DNA of 26,805 bases from RYN-425 sp035542755. Its GTDB lineage: Bacteria; Patescibacteriota; Saccharimonadia; Saccharimonadales; UBA10212. The notes under the pieces were generated by a model that did no database searches, was not told the origin of the DNA, and was given only the letters and a program-made list of their open reading frames with translations. A program made the position numbers and the translations under genes. The stretch is taken from the NCBI GenBank assembly GCA_035542755.1, contig DATKKU010000022.1, positions 1 to 26,805 of the forward strand, written 5' to 3'. Shown piece by piece: positions 1 through 6,459 of the stretch. How positions within the stretch are numbered: the first letter of the stretch is position 1; every line of letters starts with the position of its first letter.

Positions 1-1003
1 TAGCGAGGCCTCACTAGTTAGAACGCTGGAACAGCTGGGCATCGGGCGCCCCAGCACTTATGCTCCGACCATCGGCACTATCCAAGACCGAGGCTATGTA
101 GAGAAGGGCGACGCCGCCGGGCAGGAGCTGGAGGTCCACGAGCTTAAGCTGGAGCGAGGCAAGATTACCGACACTACCCAAACAATAATGTTTGGTGCCG
201 ACCGCAACAAACTACTGCCTACCTTCTTGGCCGAGGTAGTAACCGACTTTTTGGTCAAATACTTCGGCGAGATTTTGGATTATGACTTTACGGCCCGCGC
301 CGAAGCCCAATTTGACGAAGTAGAAGAAGGCAAGTTGACCTGGCAGGAGATGCTTAAAGAGTTTTATGACAAGTTCCACCCGCTGGTTGAAAAATCAGCT
401 AAGGCAGACCGGGCCGAGGCCTCGCAGGCTAGGGAACTGGGCAAGGACCCCAAGACCGGCAAACCAATCATTGCCCGCTTTGGGCGCTACGGACCGATGT
501 TACAAATGGGCGAAACCGGCGACAGCAAGGATAAAGACGTGCCCAAACCGGCCTTCGCGCCAATGCCCGCCGACACTACGCTAGAGTCAGTTACCCTAGA
601 GCAAGCCCTGCCGATGTTTAGCCTGCCGCGCGAGCTGGGCAAAAACGAGGCGGGGGAGGTGATTATAACCGATATTGGACGCTTTGGCCCGTATTTAAAG
701 TTTGGTAATAAATTTGTGAGCATTAAAGACCACGACCCGCTGACTATTACTGAAAAGGAGGCCAAGCAGCTGATTGCCGCCAACGCCAAAGCCAAGGCCG
801 AGCGGGAAATAGCAATTTACGGAAAGGTAAAAATACTGAAGGGGCCTTATGGACCGTATGTAACCAATGGCAAAAACAACGCCCGTATACCAAAAGAGCA
901 GGACCCCAAGAAGATAACCGAAAAAGAGGCTCTGGCCATGCTGGCCGAAGCCGCCAAAAACCCCAAAAAGAAGTTTGGCCGACGACGTTTTAAGTCTAAA
1001 TAG
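1..1003 (+). CDS. topA: DNA topoisomerase I (type IA), C-terminal part, 5' truncated by the window edge
   Basis: This is the 3' end of a type IA topoisomerase, which relaxes negative supercoils by single-strand passage. The frame is open from base 2, and translation from there gives EASLVRTLEQLGIGRPSTYA, a signature of the TopA core, so the real start lies outside the window and the ATG at 188 is internal. After the core come three C-terminal repeats of the TopA type: RELGKDPKTGKPI followed by GRYGP, RELGKNEAGEVI followed by GRFGPYLKFG, and a shorter one with GPYGPYVTNG. Each ends in the G-R/P-Y/F-G-P turn typical of the bacterial C-terminal DNA-binding repeats. The protein ends in a Lys/Arg-rich tail (KKKFGRRRFKSK). 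The active-site tyrosine is upstream and not visible. Identity is secure; only the N-terminal part is missing. Confidence 0.96.
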   Translation, partial: SEASLVRTLEQLGIGRPSTYAPTIGTIQDRGYVEKGDAAGQELEVHELKLERGKITDTTQTIMFGADRNKLLPTFLAEVVTDFLVKYFGEILDYDFTARAEAQFDEVEEGKLTWQEMLKEFYDKFHPLVEKSAKADRAEASQARELGKDPKTGKPIIARFGRYGPMLQMGETGDSKDKDVPKPAFAPMPADTTLESVTLEQALPMFSLPRELGKNEAGEVIITDIGRFGPYLKFGNKFVSIKDHDPLTITEKEAKQLIAANAKAKAEREIAIYGKVKILKGPYGPYVTNGKNNARIPKEQDPKKITEKEALAMLAEAAKNPKKKFGRRRFKSK

Positions 1004-1007
1004 CCAC

Positions 1008-1016
1008 TTATCCACA
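1008..1016 (+). promoter_or_regulatory. DnaA-box-like 9-mer
   Basis: TTATCCACA, a perfect match to the DnaA box consensus, lies 5 bp after the topA stop and about 100 bp upstream of the next promoter. It is isolated. Two more identical 9-mers occur in the window (5467 and 18266), all in intergenic DNA. DnaA binding is an inference from the motif alone. Confidence 0.4.
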
Positions 1017-1116
1017 AAATGAAAGGAATACAAATATATTTCCTTGTAAATAACACAAGACTTATTAGTGCAGGGAAGTCTAAATAGTGATAAAATATTA
1101 CTAACAACAAAAAGGT

Positions 1117-1145
1117 TTGACTTTTAAAAATTAAAGTTTTATAAT
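1117..1145 (+). promoter_or_regulatory. Sigma-70-type promoter of the sigma-4/HARE-HTH gene
   Basis: A -35 box TTGACT (1117-1122) and a perfect -10 box TATAAT (1140-1145) are separated by exactly 17 bp in very AT-rich DNA. Transcription should begin near 1152, giving a leader of about 44 nt. It is the best vegetative-type promoter in the window. AGGA at 1183-1186, 9 nt before the ATG at 1196, is the likely ribosome binding site. Confidence 0.8.
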
Positions 1146-1195
1146 ATTACAATTGTTACATATTAACTGGGTGGGGTGCGACAGGAAAACACCAT

Positions 1196-2239
1196 ATGAA
1201 CGAGCCATCAGCTCAGAAAAAACTCGACCTGGAAAAAGTTGTCCAAGATGTCTTGGGTACTATTGAGCGTGAGCGCGAAAGAGAAATCATATCGCGCCGT
1301 TTTGGTTTGTATGACCGCCGAGAGACCCTAGAACAAATAGGTGAGTTGCTTGGTATTACCCGTGAGCGCGTCCGCCAGCTGGAAAAGGCCGTTATCACTA
1401 AGCTAAAAGCCGCAGCCAGCAAAGACTTGCCGCATATTGCGCTAGTGGAGACAACTCTTGGCAGCGACCTAAAGACTGTCGGCGGCGTAGCCAGAATCAG
1501 CGACATTACGCCCCGTATCAGGCCCAAGGCCGACAAGATTGACCAGGCTCGCGTGGCCTTTTTGGCACACCTTAGCCCCGGTATCGCCGTTATTGAAGAC
1601 AACGATTTCTTCTTTCACTCCATTGGTATAAAGGCCGTCAACGATGAGCAGGCCATTCGCGACCAGGTGGCAAAAATTATTGATGTAATTACTAAGATTG
1701 GCGAGCCAGCCAGCATAGACGAAGTAACTAAGCAGTTTGGCGGCAAAGACACTAAGTATGTAGAGGCTCTAGCCAGTATCTCCAAAGCGCTGGCAAATTT
1801 GCACGACCGCTGGGGCCTGGTGAAGTGGCCAATGGTTAACCCTAAGAATATCCGCGACAAGATTTACGTTATTCTGCACGACACCAAAAAGCCGATGCAC
1901 TTTTCAGAAATTGCCGCAGCTATCAAAAAAAGCGAATTTAGACGAAAAGACGTAACCACCCAGGCTATTCACAACGAGCTTATCAAAGACAAGCGCTTTG
2001 TGCTGATTGGTCGTGGTATCTATGCGCTGCGCGAGTGGGGCTATAAAAAGGGCACTGTCGCCGATGTTATAGCCGAAGTCCTTCGTAAAGAGGGCGGCCC
2101 GCTGCACCGAGACGAAATTGTCAGACGAGTTCTAAAAAGCCGCCAGGTTAAAGAAACCACAATTTTATTGAACTTACAGGGCAAGCCACAGTTTAAGCGC
2201 GTAGCTAAAGCTACCTATACTTTGGTCGAGCCCAAATAA
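1196..2239 (+). CDS. Sigma-70 region 4-like / HARE-HTH fusion protein (putative transcription regulator)
   Basis: A 347-residue protein. Residues about 28-74 resemble sigma-70 region 4: RRFGLYDRRETLEQIGELLG followed by ITRERVRQLEKAV, the conserved 'E-x-x-R-V-R-Q-x-E' recognition helix that in sigma factors contacts the -35 element. No region 2 (-10 binding and core clamp) is present, so it cannot be a complete sigma factor. Residues about 218-281 and again 287-344 look like HARE-HTH winged helices (the fold of the RNA polymerase delta subunit): KPMHFSEIAAAI, then GRGIYALREWGY, then GPLHRDEIVRRVL. The middle (80-215) is not recognised. The ATG at 1196 is chosen for the AGGA site and the near-consensus promoter. 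By family logic it would bind RNA polymerase or promoter DNA; which promoters it affects is unknown. The ATPase gene 175 bp downstream has its own putative -10 box. Confidence 0.85.
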   Translation: MNEPSAQKKLDLEKVVQDVLGTIEREREREIISRRFGLYDRRETLEQIGELLGITRERVRQLEKAVITKLKAAASKDLPHIALVETTLGSDLKTVGGVARISDITPRIRPKADKIDQARVAFLAHLSPGIAVIEDNDFFFHSIGIKAVNDEQAIRDQVAKIIDVITKIGEPASIDEVTKQFGGKDTKYVEALASISKALANLHDRWGLVKWPMVNPKNIRDKIYVILHDTKKPMHFSEIAAAIKKSEFRRKDVTTQAIHNELIKDKRFVLIGRGIYALREWGYKKGTVADVIAEVLRKEGGPLHRDEIVRRVLKSRQVKETTILLNLQGKPQFKRVAKATYTLVEPK

Positions 2240-2256
2240 TTTAGAGCCCGCTCAAG

Positions 2257-2296
2257 CCACCTATTAAGAAGCCGCTAGATGTATAATGATAGGTGG
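2257..2296 (+). promoter_or_regulatory. Inverted repeat bracketing a TATAAT box (putative promoter/operator)
   Basis: CCACCTAT (2257-2264) and ATAGGTGG (2289-2296) form a perfect 8-bp inverted repeat. A perfect -10 hexamer TATAAT (2282-2287) lies in the 24-bp space between them, and the right arm covers the expected transcription start (about 2294). No good -35 is seen at 17 bp (ACCTAT). The arrangement suits an operator over a weak promoter for the ATPase gene. A 3' hairpin of the upstream gene is possible, but no T-run follows. Confidence 0.45.
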
Positions 2297-2309
2297 TAAA
2301 CGCTTATGA

Positions 2310-2416
2310 ATCCCGTTAGACTCTACTTAACTTGCAACCATTGGTCGGCGACTAAACAGCCGTGTCTGTCTCAATATATAAATATGCTACACAGGTCTTC
2401 TGGAGTCTAACGGGAT
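2310..2416 (+). promoter_or_regulatory. 16-bp long-range stem enclosing the leader and covering the start codon of the ATPase gene
   Basis: ATCCCGTTAGACTCTA (2310-2325) is complementary to TGGAGTCTAACGGGAT (2401-2416). All 16 pairs form in the plus-strand RNA, 15 Watson-Crick plus one U-G; on the opposite strand that pair would be an A-C mismatch. The 75-nt loop can form smaller hairpins, including CGGC/GCCG around 2347-2363. The distal arm contains GGAG (2402-2405), the only ribosome-site candidate for the ATG at 2415, and the first two bases of that ATG. Folding would hide the start, so translational control is a reasonable inference. The ligand, protein or other switch, if any, is unknown. 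Confidence 0.6.
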
Positions 2417-5048
2417 GAAATTAGGTAGGGGAAAATTAGCCGCCAGTAAAGCTCACGAAGAGGTTCTTTTGATGTTGGAAATTCCACGGACCAACGACAA
2501 AAAAGAACTGGCCGCCGAGCAGATGCTGGCCGCGCTGCATGGCATTTTGCGCACCAAGCGCGAGCTGCGCCTGTCCGGTACTATGCAGGAGCACATCAGC
2601 CTGGAGATTGCCGCCATAGAGCAGCGGATTCGTTTTTATATCTGGACGCCCAAACATCTGCAGGCTTTTTTAGAGGGGCAGATCTACGCCCAGTATCCAA
2701 CCGTTCAGATTCACGAGCAGGACCAGGATTATTCGCATCGTAAAATGCACCAAACCGTTATCCATACTTCGGAATTAGTGCTAACCGATAACGAAACTCT
2801 GCCAATAAAAACTTTTCCCAGCTTTGAGGTAGACCCTCTGGCGGCAATTACGGCCACCCTGGCCAAGCTTGATAACGAAGATGAGGAAATGTGGATTCAG
2901 ATTATAGCGCGGCCCATCTCTGACGACTGGCACCGTCGGGGTGCTCGCATGGCCAGCCGCATAAAGAGCGGGGGAGGGCTGTTTGGTAATGGCTCAACGG
3001 CCAGTTATGTTGGCGAGGCCTTGGCGGCGCTGGCCCGGCCACCGCAGTCTACCGCCGGCGAAAATAAAAAAGAAGTATCGGAACGAGATAAATCACGAAT
3101 CAGTGCCATAGAAACGAAGAGTACCAAGCTGGGTTACCAGGTCAAGATACGCCTGCTTTATGCCGGCCACGACCAGCATACGGCGCGCCTGCGCATGCAG
3201 GCTCTTGTCGGCGCTTTCAAGCAGTTTAACACCACCAATCTAAACGGCTTCACCTCAACCCGCAGCAGCTATAATCGCGACAAGCTACTTGAATACCAGA
3301 CGCGGTTTTTCATAGACAATGGCTACATTTTAAACATTGAGGAACTGGCTAGTCTTTTCCATTTGCCGCACACCTCGGTAGAGACTCCCAACATTGTTTG
3401 GGCCACCACCAAAACCGCCGAGCCGCCGCCCAATGTACCGGTACTGGTTAAGGGCGAAGAGGATACTCTGAGCCTGCTCGGGGTTACCAATTTCCGCGGT
3501 GATAACCGCGTTTTTGGCCTGCGCCGGGTAGACCGCGGGCGCCACGTTTATATCTTGGGCCAAACCGGCACCGGTAAGTCTGGCGCGCTGGAGCTTCTGA
3601 CCATTTCGGATATTTATTACGACCAAGGTTTCGCCGTCATTGATCCGCACGGCGACTACGCCCAGCACGTACTCAGCTTTATACCCGAGCGCCGGCTGGA
3701 GGATGTGGTTTACTTTAATCCGGCTGACACCGACTACCCAATCGGCTTCAACCCGCTGGAAGTGACCGATAAGACGCTAAAAGGCCACATCAGCTCGGAG
3801 ATGGTAGGCGTGCTCAAGCGACTGTTTGCCGACAGCTGGGGTCCGCGTCTGGAATACATTCTGCGCTACACCTTGCTGGCGCTGCTGGATTATCCCAATT
3901 CCACGCTGCTTGATATTACGCGCATGCTGACCGATAAAAAATTTCGGGCCAACGTAATTGAGCACATAGACGACCCGGTCGTTAAAAACTTTTGGGTAAC
4001 CGAATTTGCCAGCTGGAATGATAAGTTTGCCAGCGAGGCCGTCGCCCCGGTGTTAAACAAAGTTGGGGCCTTTACGGCCAACCCGATGATTAGAAACATC
4101 ATCGGCCAGCCAAAAAGCACCTTTAATCTGCGCCAAATTATGGACGAGGGCAAAATATTGGTGGTTAATCTTAGTCGTGGGCTGATGGGCGAGGACAACG
4201 CCGGAATTTTGGGCGCCATGATGGTGACAAAAATACAACTGGCAGCCATGGGCAGGGCAGACATGGCGGAAAGCAAGCGCCGGCCGTTTTATCTATATGT
4301 AGATGAGTTTCAAAACTTCGCCACCGACTCGTTTGCCACAATATTGAGCGAGGCTAGAAAGTACGCCCTCAATCTAACCATCGCCAACCAGTACATATCA
4401 CAGATGGCCGAGGCGGTGCGCGACGCCGTCTTTGGCAACGTCGGCACAATGATGAGCTTTAGGGTCAGCCCCGACGACGCGCCGTTTCTGACCAAGTACT
4501 TTGAGCCGCAGTTTGAGCCCACCGACCTTATTCAGCAGCATTCGCGCTACTTTTTTATAAGTATGATGATTGCCGACGAAAAGGCGCCGCCCTTTTCTGC
4601 CAAAACTCTTAATTTGCCGGAGACCCCTATTGATATGACCAGCCGCATAATAGAGCTGTCCAGAAGCCGCTACTCCAGCGACCTGGCGGCCGTAGACGCC
4701 CATATACGCGAAAGTTCCATAGAACATAAGGCCGTGGCTGAAAAAGTCGCTGCGGCCAAGCCCAATGCCGCTCCCAGCCACCGCGTCGGCCGGATGGCCA
4801 CCAGTTTAGTCCAAACCGGCACAATCTCTAAAGTTGAGGAGTTTCGCGGCGATTCCGGCGACGAGCCTAAGCCCGAGCCTGCTACTGCTGGTAACCCCGA
4901 GCCCGCTAAGCGCAAGCGCACTCGCCGTGGCGGCCGTGGCCGTAAAAAACCAATAACTATACCAATGCCCAGCGTCGCTGTGCAGACTCCGCCCGAATCG
5001 GTTGCTAAAGACTCCAAAAGCGACGAGTTTACTATCCGTCTGCGTTAG
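2415..5048 (+). CDS. VirD4/TraG-like type IV secretion family ATPase
   Basis: An 877-residue P-loop ATPase of the TraG/TraD/VirD4-VirB4 superfamily, which powers DNA or protein transfer through type IV secretion-like machines. Walker A is GQTGTGKS (residues 382-389), followed by GFAVIDPHGDYAQHVL. Walker B is FYLYVDEFQNFA with D630/E631, followed by the IANQYISQM segment typical of the VirD4/TraG C-terminal fold. The N-terminal 370 residues are a family-specific region without a motif I recognise. No convincing transmembrane helices are seen, so it is probably a peripheral motor. The C-terminal 90 residues are low-complexity and basic (AKRKRTRRGGRGRKK), which suggests nucleic acid contact. The start at 2415 keeps a plausible first strand (EVLLMLEIPR). 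An internal ATG at 2472, preceded by GAAGAGG, is an alternative if the leader stem blocks 2415. No other secretion genes are in the window. Confidence 0.88.
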   Translation: MKLGRGKLAASKAHEEVLLMLEIPRTNDKKELAAEQMLAALHGILRTKRELRLSGTMQEHISLEIAAIEQRIRFYIWTPKHLQAFLEGQIYAQYPTVQIHEQDQDYSHRKMHQTVIHTSELVLTDNETLPIKTFPSFEVDPLAAITATLAKLDNEDEEMWIQIIARPISDDWHRRGARMASRIKSGGGLFGNGSTASYVGEALAALARPPQSTAGENKKEVSERDKSRISAIETKSTKLGYQVKIRLLYAGHDQHTARLRMQALVGAFKQFNTTNLNGFTSTRSSYNRDKLLEYQTRFFIDNGYILNIEELASLFHLPHTSVETPNIVWATTKTAEPPPNVPVLVKGEEDTLSLLGVTNFRGDNRVFGLRRVDRGRHVYILGQTGTGKSGALELLTISDIYYDQGFAVIDPHGDYAQHVLSFIPERRLEDVVYFNPADTDYPIGFNPLEVTDKTLKGHISSEMVGVLKRLFADSWGPRLEYILRYTLLALLDYPNSTLLDITRMLTDKKFRANVIEHIDDPVVKNFWVTEFASWNDKFASEAVAPVLNKVGAFTANPMIRNIIGQPKSTFNLRQIMDEGKILVVNLSRGLMGEDNAGILGAMMVTKIQLAAMGRADMAESKRRPFYLYVDEFQNFATDSFATILSEARKYALNLTIANQYISQMAEAVRDAVFGNVGTMMSFRVSPDDAPFLTKYFEPQFEPTDLIQQHSRYFFISMMIADEKAPPFSAKTLNLPETPIDMTSRIIELSRSRYSSDLAAVDAHIRESSIEHKAVAEKVAAAKPNAAPSHRVGRMATSLVQTGTISKVEEFRGDSGDEPKPEPATAGNPEPAKRKRTRRGGRGRKKPITIPMPSVAVQTPPESVAKDSKSDEFTIRLR

Positions 5049-5080
5049 AGCAGGTTAGGACTAAACCAAGTTATAAATCA

Positions 5081-5113
5081 TTGTTCGTATAAACCTGAAC
5101 ATTTTACGAACAA
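5081..5113. repeat. 9-bp perfect inverted repeat after the ATPase gene
   Basis: TTGTTCGTA and TACGAACAA with a 15-nt loop, about 35 bp after the ATPase stop. No T-run follows, so it is not a canonical intrinsic terminator. It could stabilise the mRNA 3' end or be a protein-binding site. Confidence 0.45.
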
Positions 5114-5466
5114 AGTATGTGGGTAGTTGACTAGGCAGGAACTAGGTCAGTAAGGCTATAGACCGGGCAGGCTAGTCAATTAGCAGGTAAATAAAAACTG
5201 AATAAAAATTTGGACTAGCAGAAGACGGCCAGAAGCCGGAGGGTAGTGGTAAATTGAGTCATAGACATAACGTCGCACAATGTATATTTTGCGACTCTAT
5301 ATATGGGTACTGGGTATGGTTGGCAATACCTCCCCTAACAGGGGAAGTTTAGGCATTTAGCTTAGAATCGTCCGATCACGGCCCTGCCTGCGTATCTTTA
5401 TATGCTTTTATATATGTCCTACCAGCTCATCGCCCGGCAGTGGGCTTGTTGTCACATTATCATAAG

Positions 5467-5475
5467 TTATCCACA
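5467..5475 (+). promoter_or_regulatory. DnaA-box-like 9-mer
   Basis: TTATCCACA, a perfect consensus match, is isolated within the long intergenic region. No cluster of boxes or AT-rich unwinding element is obvious next to it, so it is not presented as an origin. Confidence 0.35.
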
Positions 5476-5671
5476 AGCTGCCCAAGCCATCCATTTGCTT
5501 TTTGGCACTTTCATATCCATATATATTTTTGCCCTATTCTTCCCCTTTTTAATTATTATTTGACTTTTCACAAAAACTTAGCGCAGTATGCTTTTCTGCC
5601 CTGCCGGTATATAAAATTAGTTTGTGAACAAAAAGCGAACTAGAAAGGAGAGTGTAGGAGCGCTGAGCCTT

Positions 5672-6400
5672 TTAAGCTTCTGCCACAAAGTCAGTTTCTA
5701 TGCCTTGAGCCTGGAGCTGTTCGTGGTATCTAGCCAGCCTTTCAACGTGACTATTACCAATCCGGCGGTTATCTAATAAATATTTAGTGACGGAGCTCAG
5801 GGTCGTAAGTGAATCAAACGGCAGCCCATACTCGTCTTCAATCTTCCCCCTGCCGCCCTCCTGCCTATCAAACTGAGCAAAGACTGCTACCGGCTGGAGT
5901 CCAGCTTTAACCGCTAGTTTTATGCCCTTTGTTACTTCGCCGCCAGTTGTTACACAGTTTTCGGCTAGTAGTACTGTCTCACCTGGTTCAAAATCGCCTT
6001 CAATCGGCTGATGAATGGTGCTTGTTTCTTTATCTGGCTCGGTAACTCGCTCCCACAAAAAGGATAGGCCGCTTCGCATCGCAATAGCGGCACCGATGCC
6101 GGTCTCGGCTTGTGCCTTGCCAAGCATGTGATCAGAGCCGGGGACTGTCTGGGACAGACTAAGAACTTTAGCGGCCGAGCGGCCAATCACTAAGTCCCGC
6201 AATTTTTCTTGATCAACCGTACTCATGACGCCCTCGGCGTCTAATCTGTAATTAATGGACAGAATATGTCGGTCATTGTAGTAATAAGGAGACAGGCGAC
6301 CCGAATTTAAGGTCACGCCGGGCTCATCCACAAATCCAATTATACCCCTGTCCCAAAGTCCCACCGCCAATCTCTCGTGGTCCTCTTCCGGTATGTGCAT
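5672..6400 (-). CDS. pyrE: Orotate phosphoribosyltransferase-like protein
   Basis: A 242-residue type I phosphoribosyltransferase. OPRT would join orotate and PRPP to make OMP. The substrate segment VTLNSGRLSPYYYNDR (29-44) matches the OPRT 'F-T-L-K-S-G-R-x-S-P' block. The PRPP loop is VLLAENCVTTGG (143-154), followed by FDRQEGGRG, as in OPRTs. Two oddities: the usual acidic pair before the threonines (E-D) is E147-N148, and the mobile-loop block 'R-K-E-x-K-x-H-G' with the catalytic lysine is replaced by an unfamiliar stretch (about 117-135, with K124 the only nearby lysine). It may be a divergent OPRT or a related PRTase. It lies about 17 kb from pyrBCD on the same strand, behind its own -10 box. 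No Shine-Dalgarno site precedes the ATG. Confidence 0.75.
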   Translation of the reverse strand: MHIPEEDHERLAVGLWDRGIIGFVDEPGVTLNSGRLSPYYYNDRHILSINYRLDAEGVMSTVDQEKLRDLVIGRSAAKVLSLSQTVPGSDHMLGKAQAETGIGAAIAMRSGLSFLWERVTEPDKETSTIHQPIEGDFEPGETVLLAENCVTTGGEVTKGIKLAVKAGLQPVAVFAQFDRQEGGRGKIEDEYGLPFDSLTTLSSVTKYLLDNRRIGNSHVERLARYHEQLQAQGIETDFVAEA

Positions 6401-6414
6401 TGAGTTTAATTATA
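6401..6414 (-). promoter_or_regulatory. Leaderless-type -10 box of pyrE
   Basis: TATAAT (minus strand, 6414-6409) is separated from the pyrE ATG by only 8 nt, so transcription would start at or next to the start codon. No -35 match is seen at 16-18 bp. The same TATAAT-N8-ATG layout recurs before the ABC ATPase gene. Confidence 0.45.
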
Positions 6415-6459
6415 TACTAAATCTATGCGTTGTATTTTGCACAATTATACTTCCCTGCC

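Larger units (their letters stand above)
5049..5671. other. Gene-poor 623-bp intergenic region with clustered inverted repeats (possible structured RNA)
   Basis: No credible gene lies here, between the convergent ATPase and pyrE-like genes. Visible elements: TTGTTCGTA/TACGAACAA (5081-5089/5105-5113); an 11-bp stem TAGTTGACTAG/CTAGTCAATTA (5124-5134/5172-5182, one G-U) whose loop holds GGTC/GACC; CGGC/GCCG (5226-5238); alternative pairings GAGTC/GACTC (5256/5293) and GTCGC/GCGAC (5272/5291); two abutting hairpins GGTAT/ATACC (5313-5330) and TCCCC/GGGGA (5331-5345); a DnaA-box 9-mer at 5467. The right part (5440-5640) is pyrimidine-rich on the plus strand. I see no tRNA, and no RNase P, tmRNA or SRP signature. 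Confidence 0.5.

Noticed and set aside
188..1003. Reading topA as an independent gene starting at ATG 188
   Set aside because: The frame is open to base 2 and encodes conserved TopA core residues before 188, so the ATG is internal.
5331..5345. TCCCC/GGGGA hairpin as an intrinsic terminator
   Set aside because: The stem is only 5 bp, no T-run follows, and it is about 290 bp from the nearest gene end.
5440..5643. 67-codon open frame on the plus strand in the long intergenic region
   Set aside because: His/Phe/Tyr/Cys-rich composition, no ribosome site, and pyrimidine-rich DNA explain it better as chance.
5049..5671. tmRNA, RNase P RNA, SRP RNA or tRNA in the long intergenic region
   Set aside because: Neither strand shows the conserved T-loop, GAGGAAAGUCC-type, tag-frame or SRP hairpin signatures of these RNAs.
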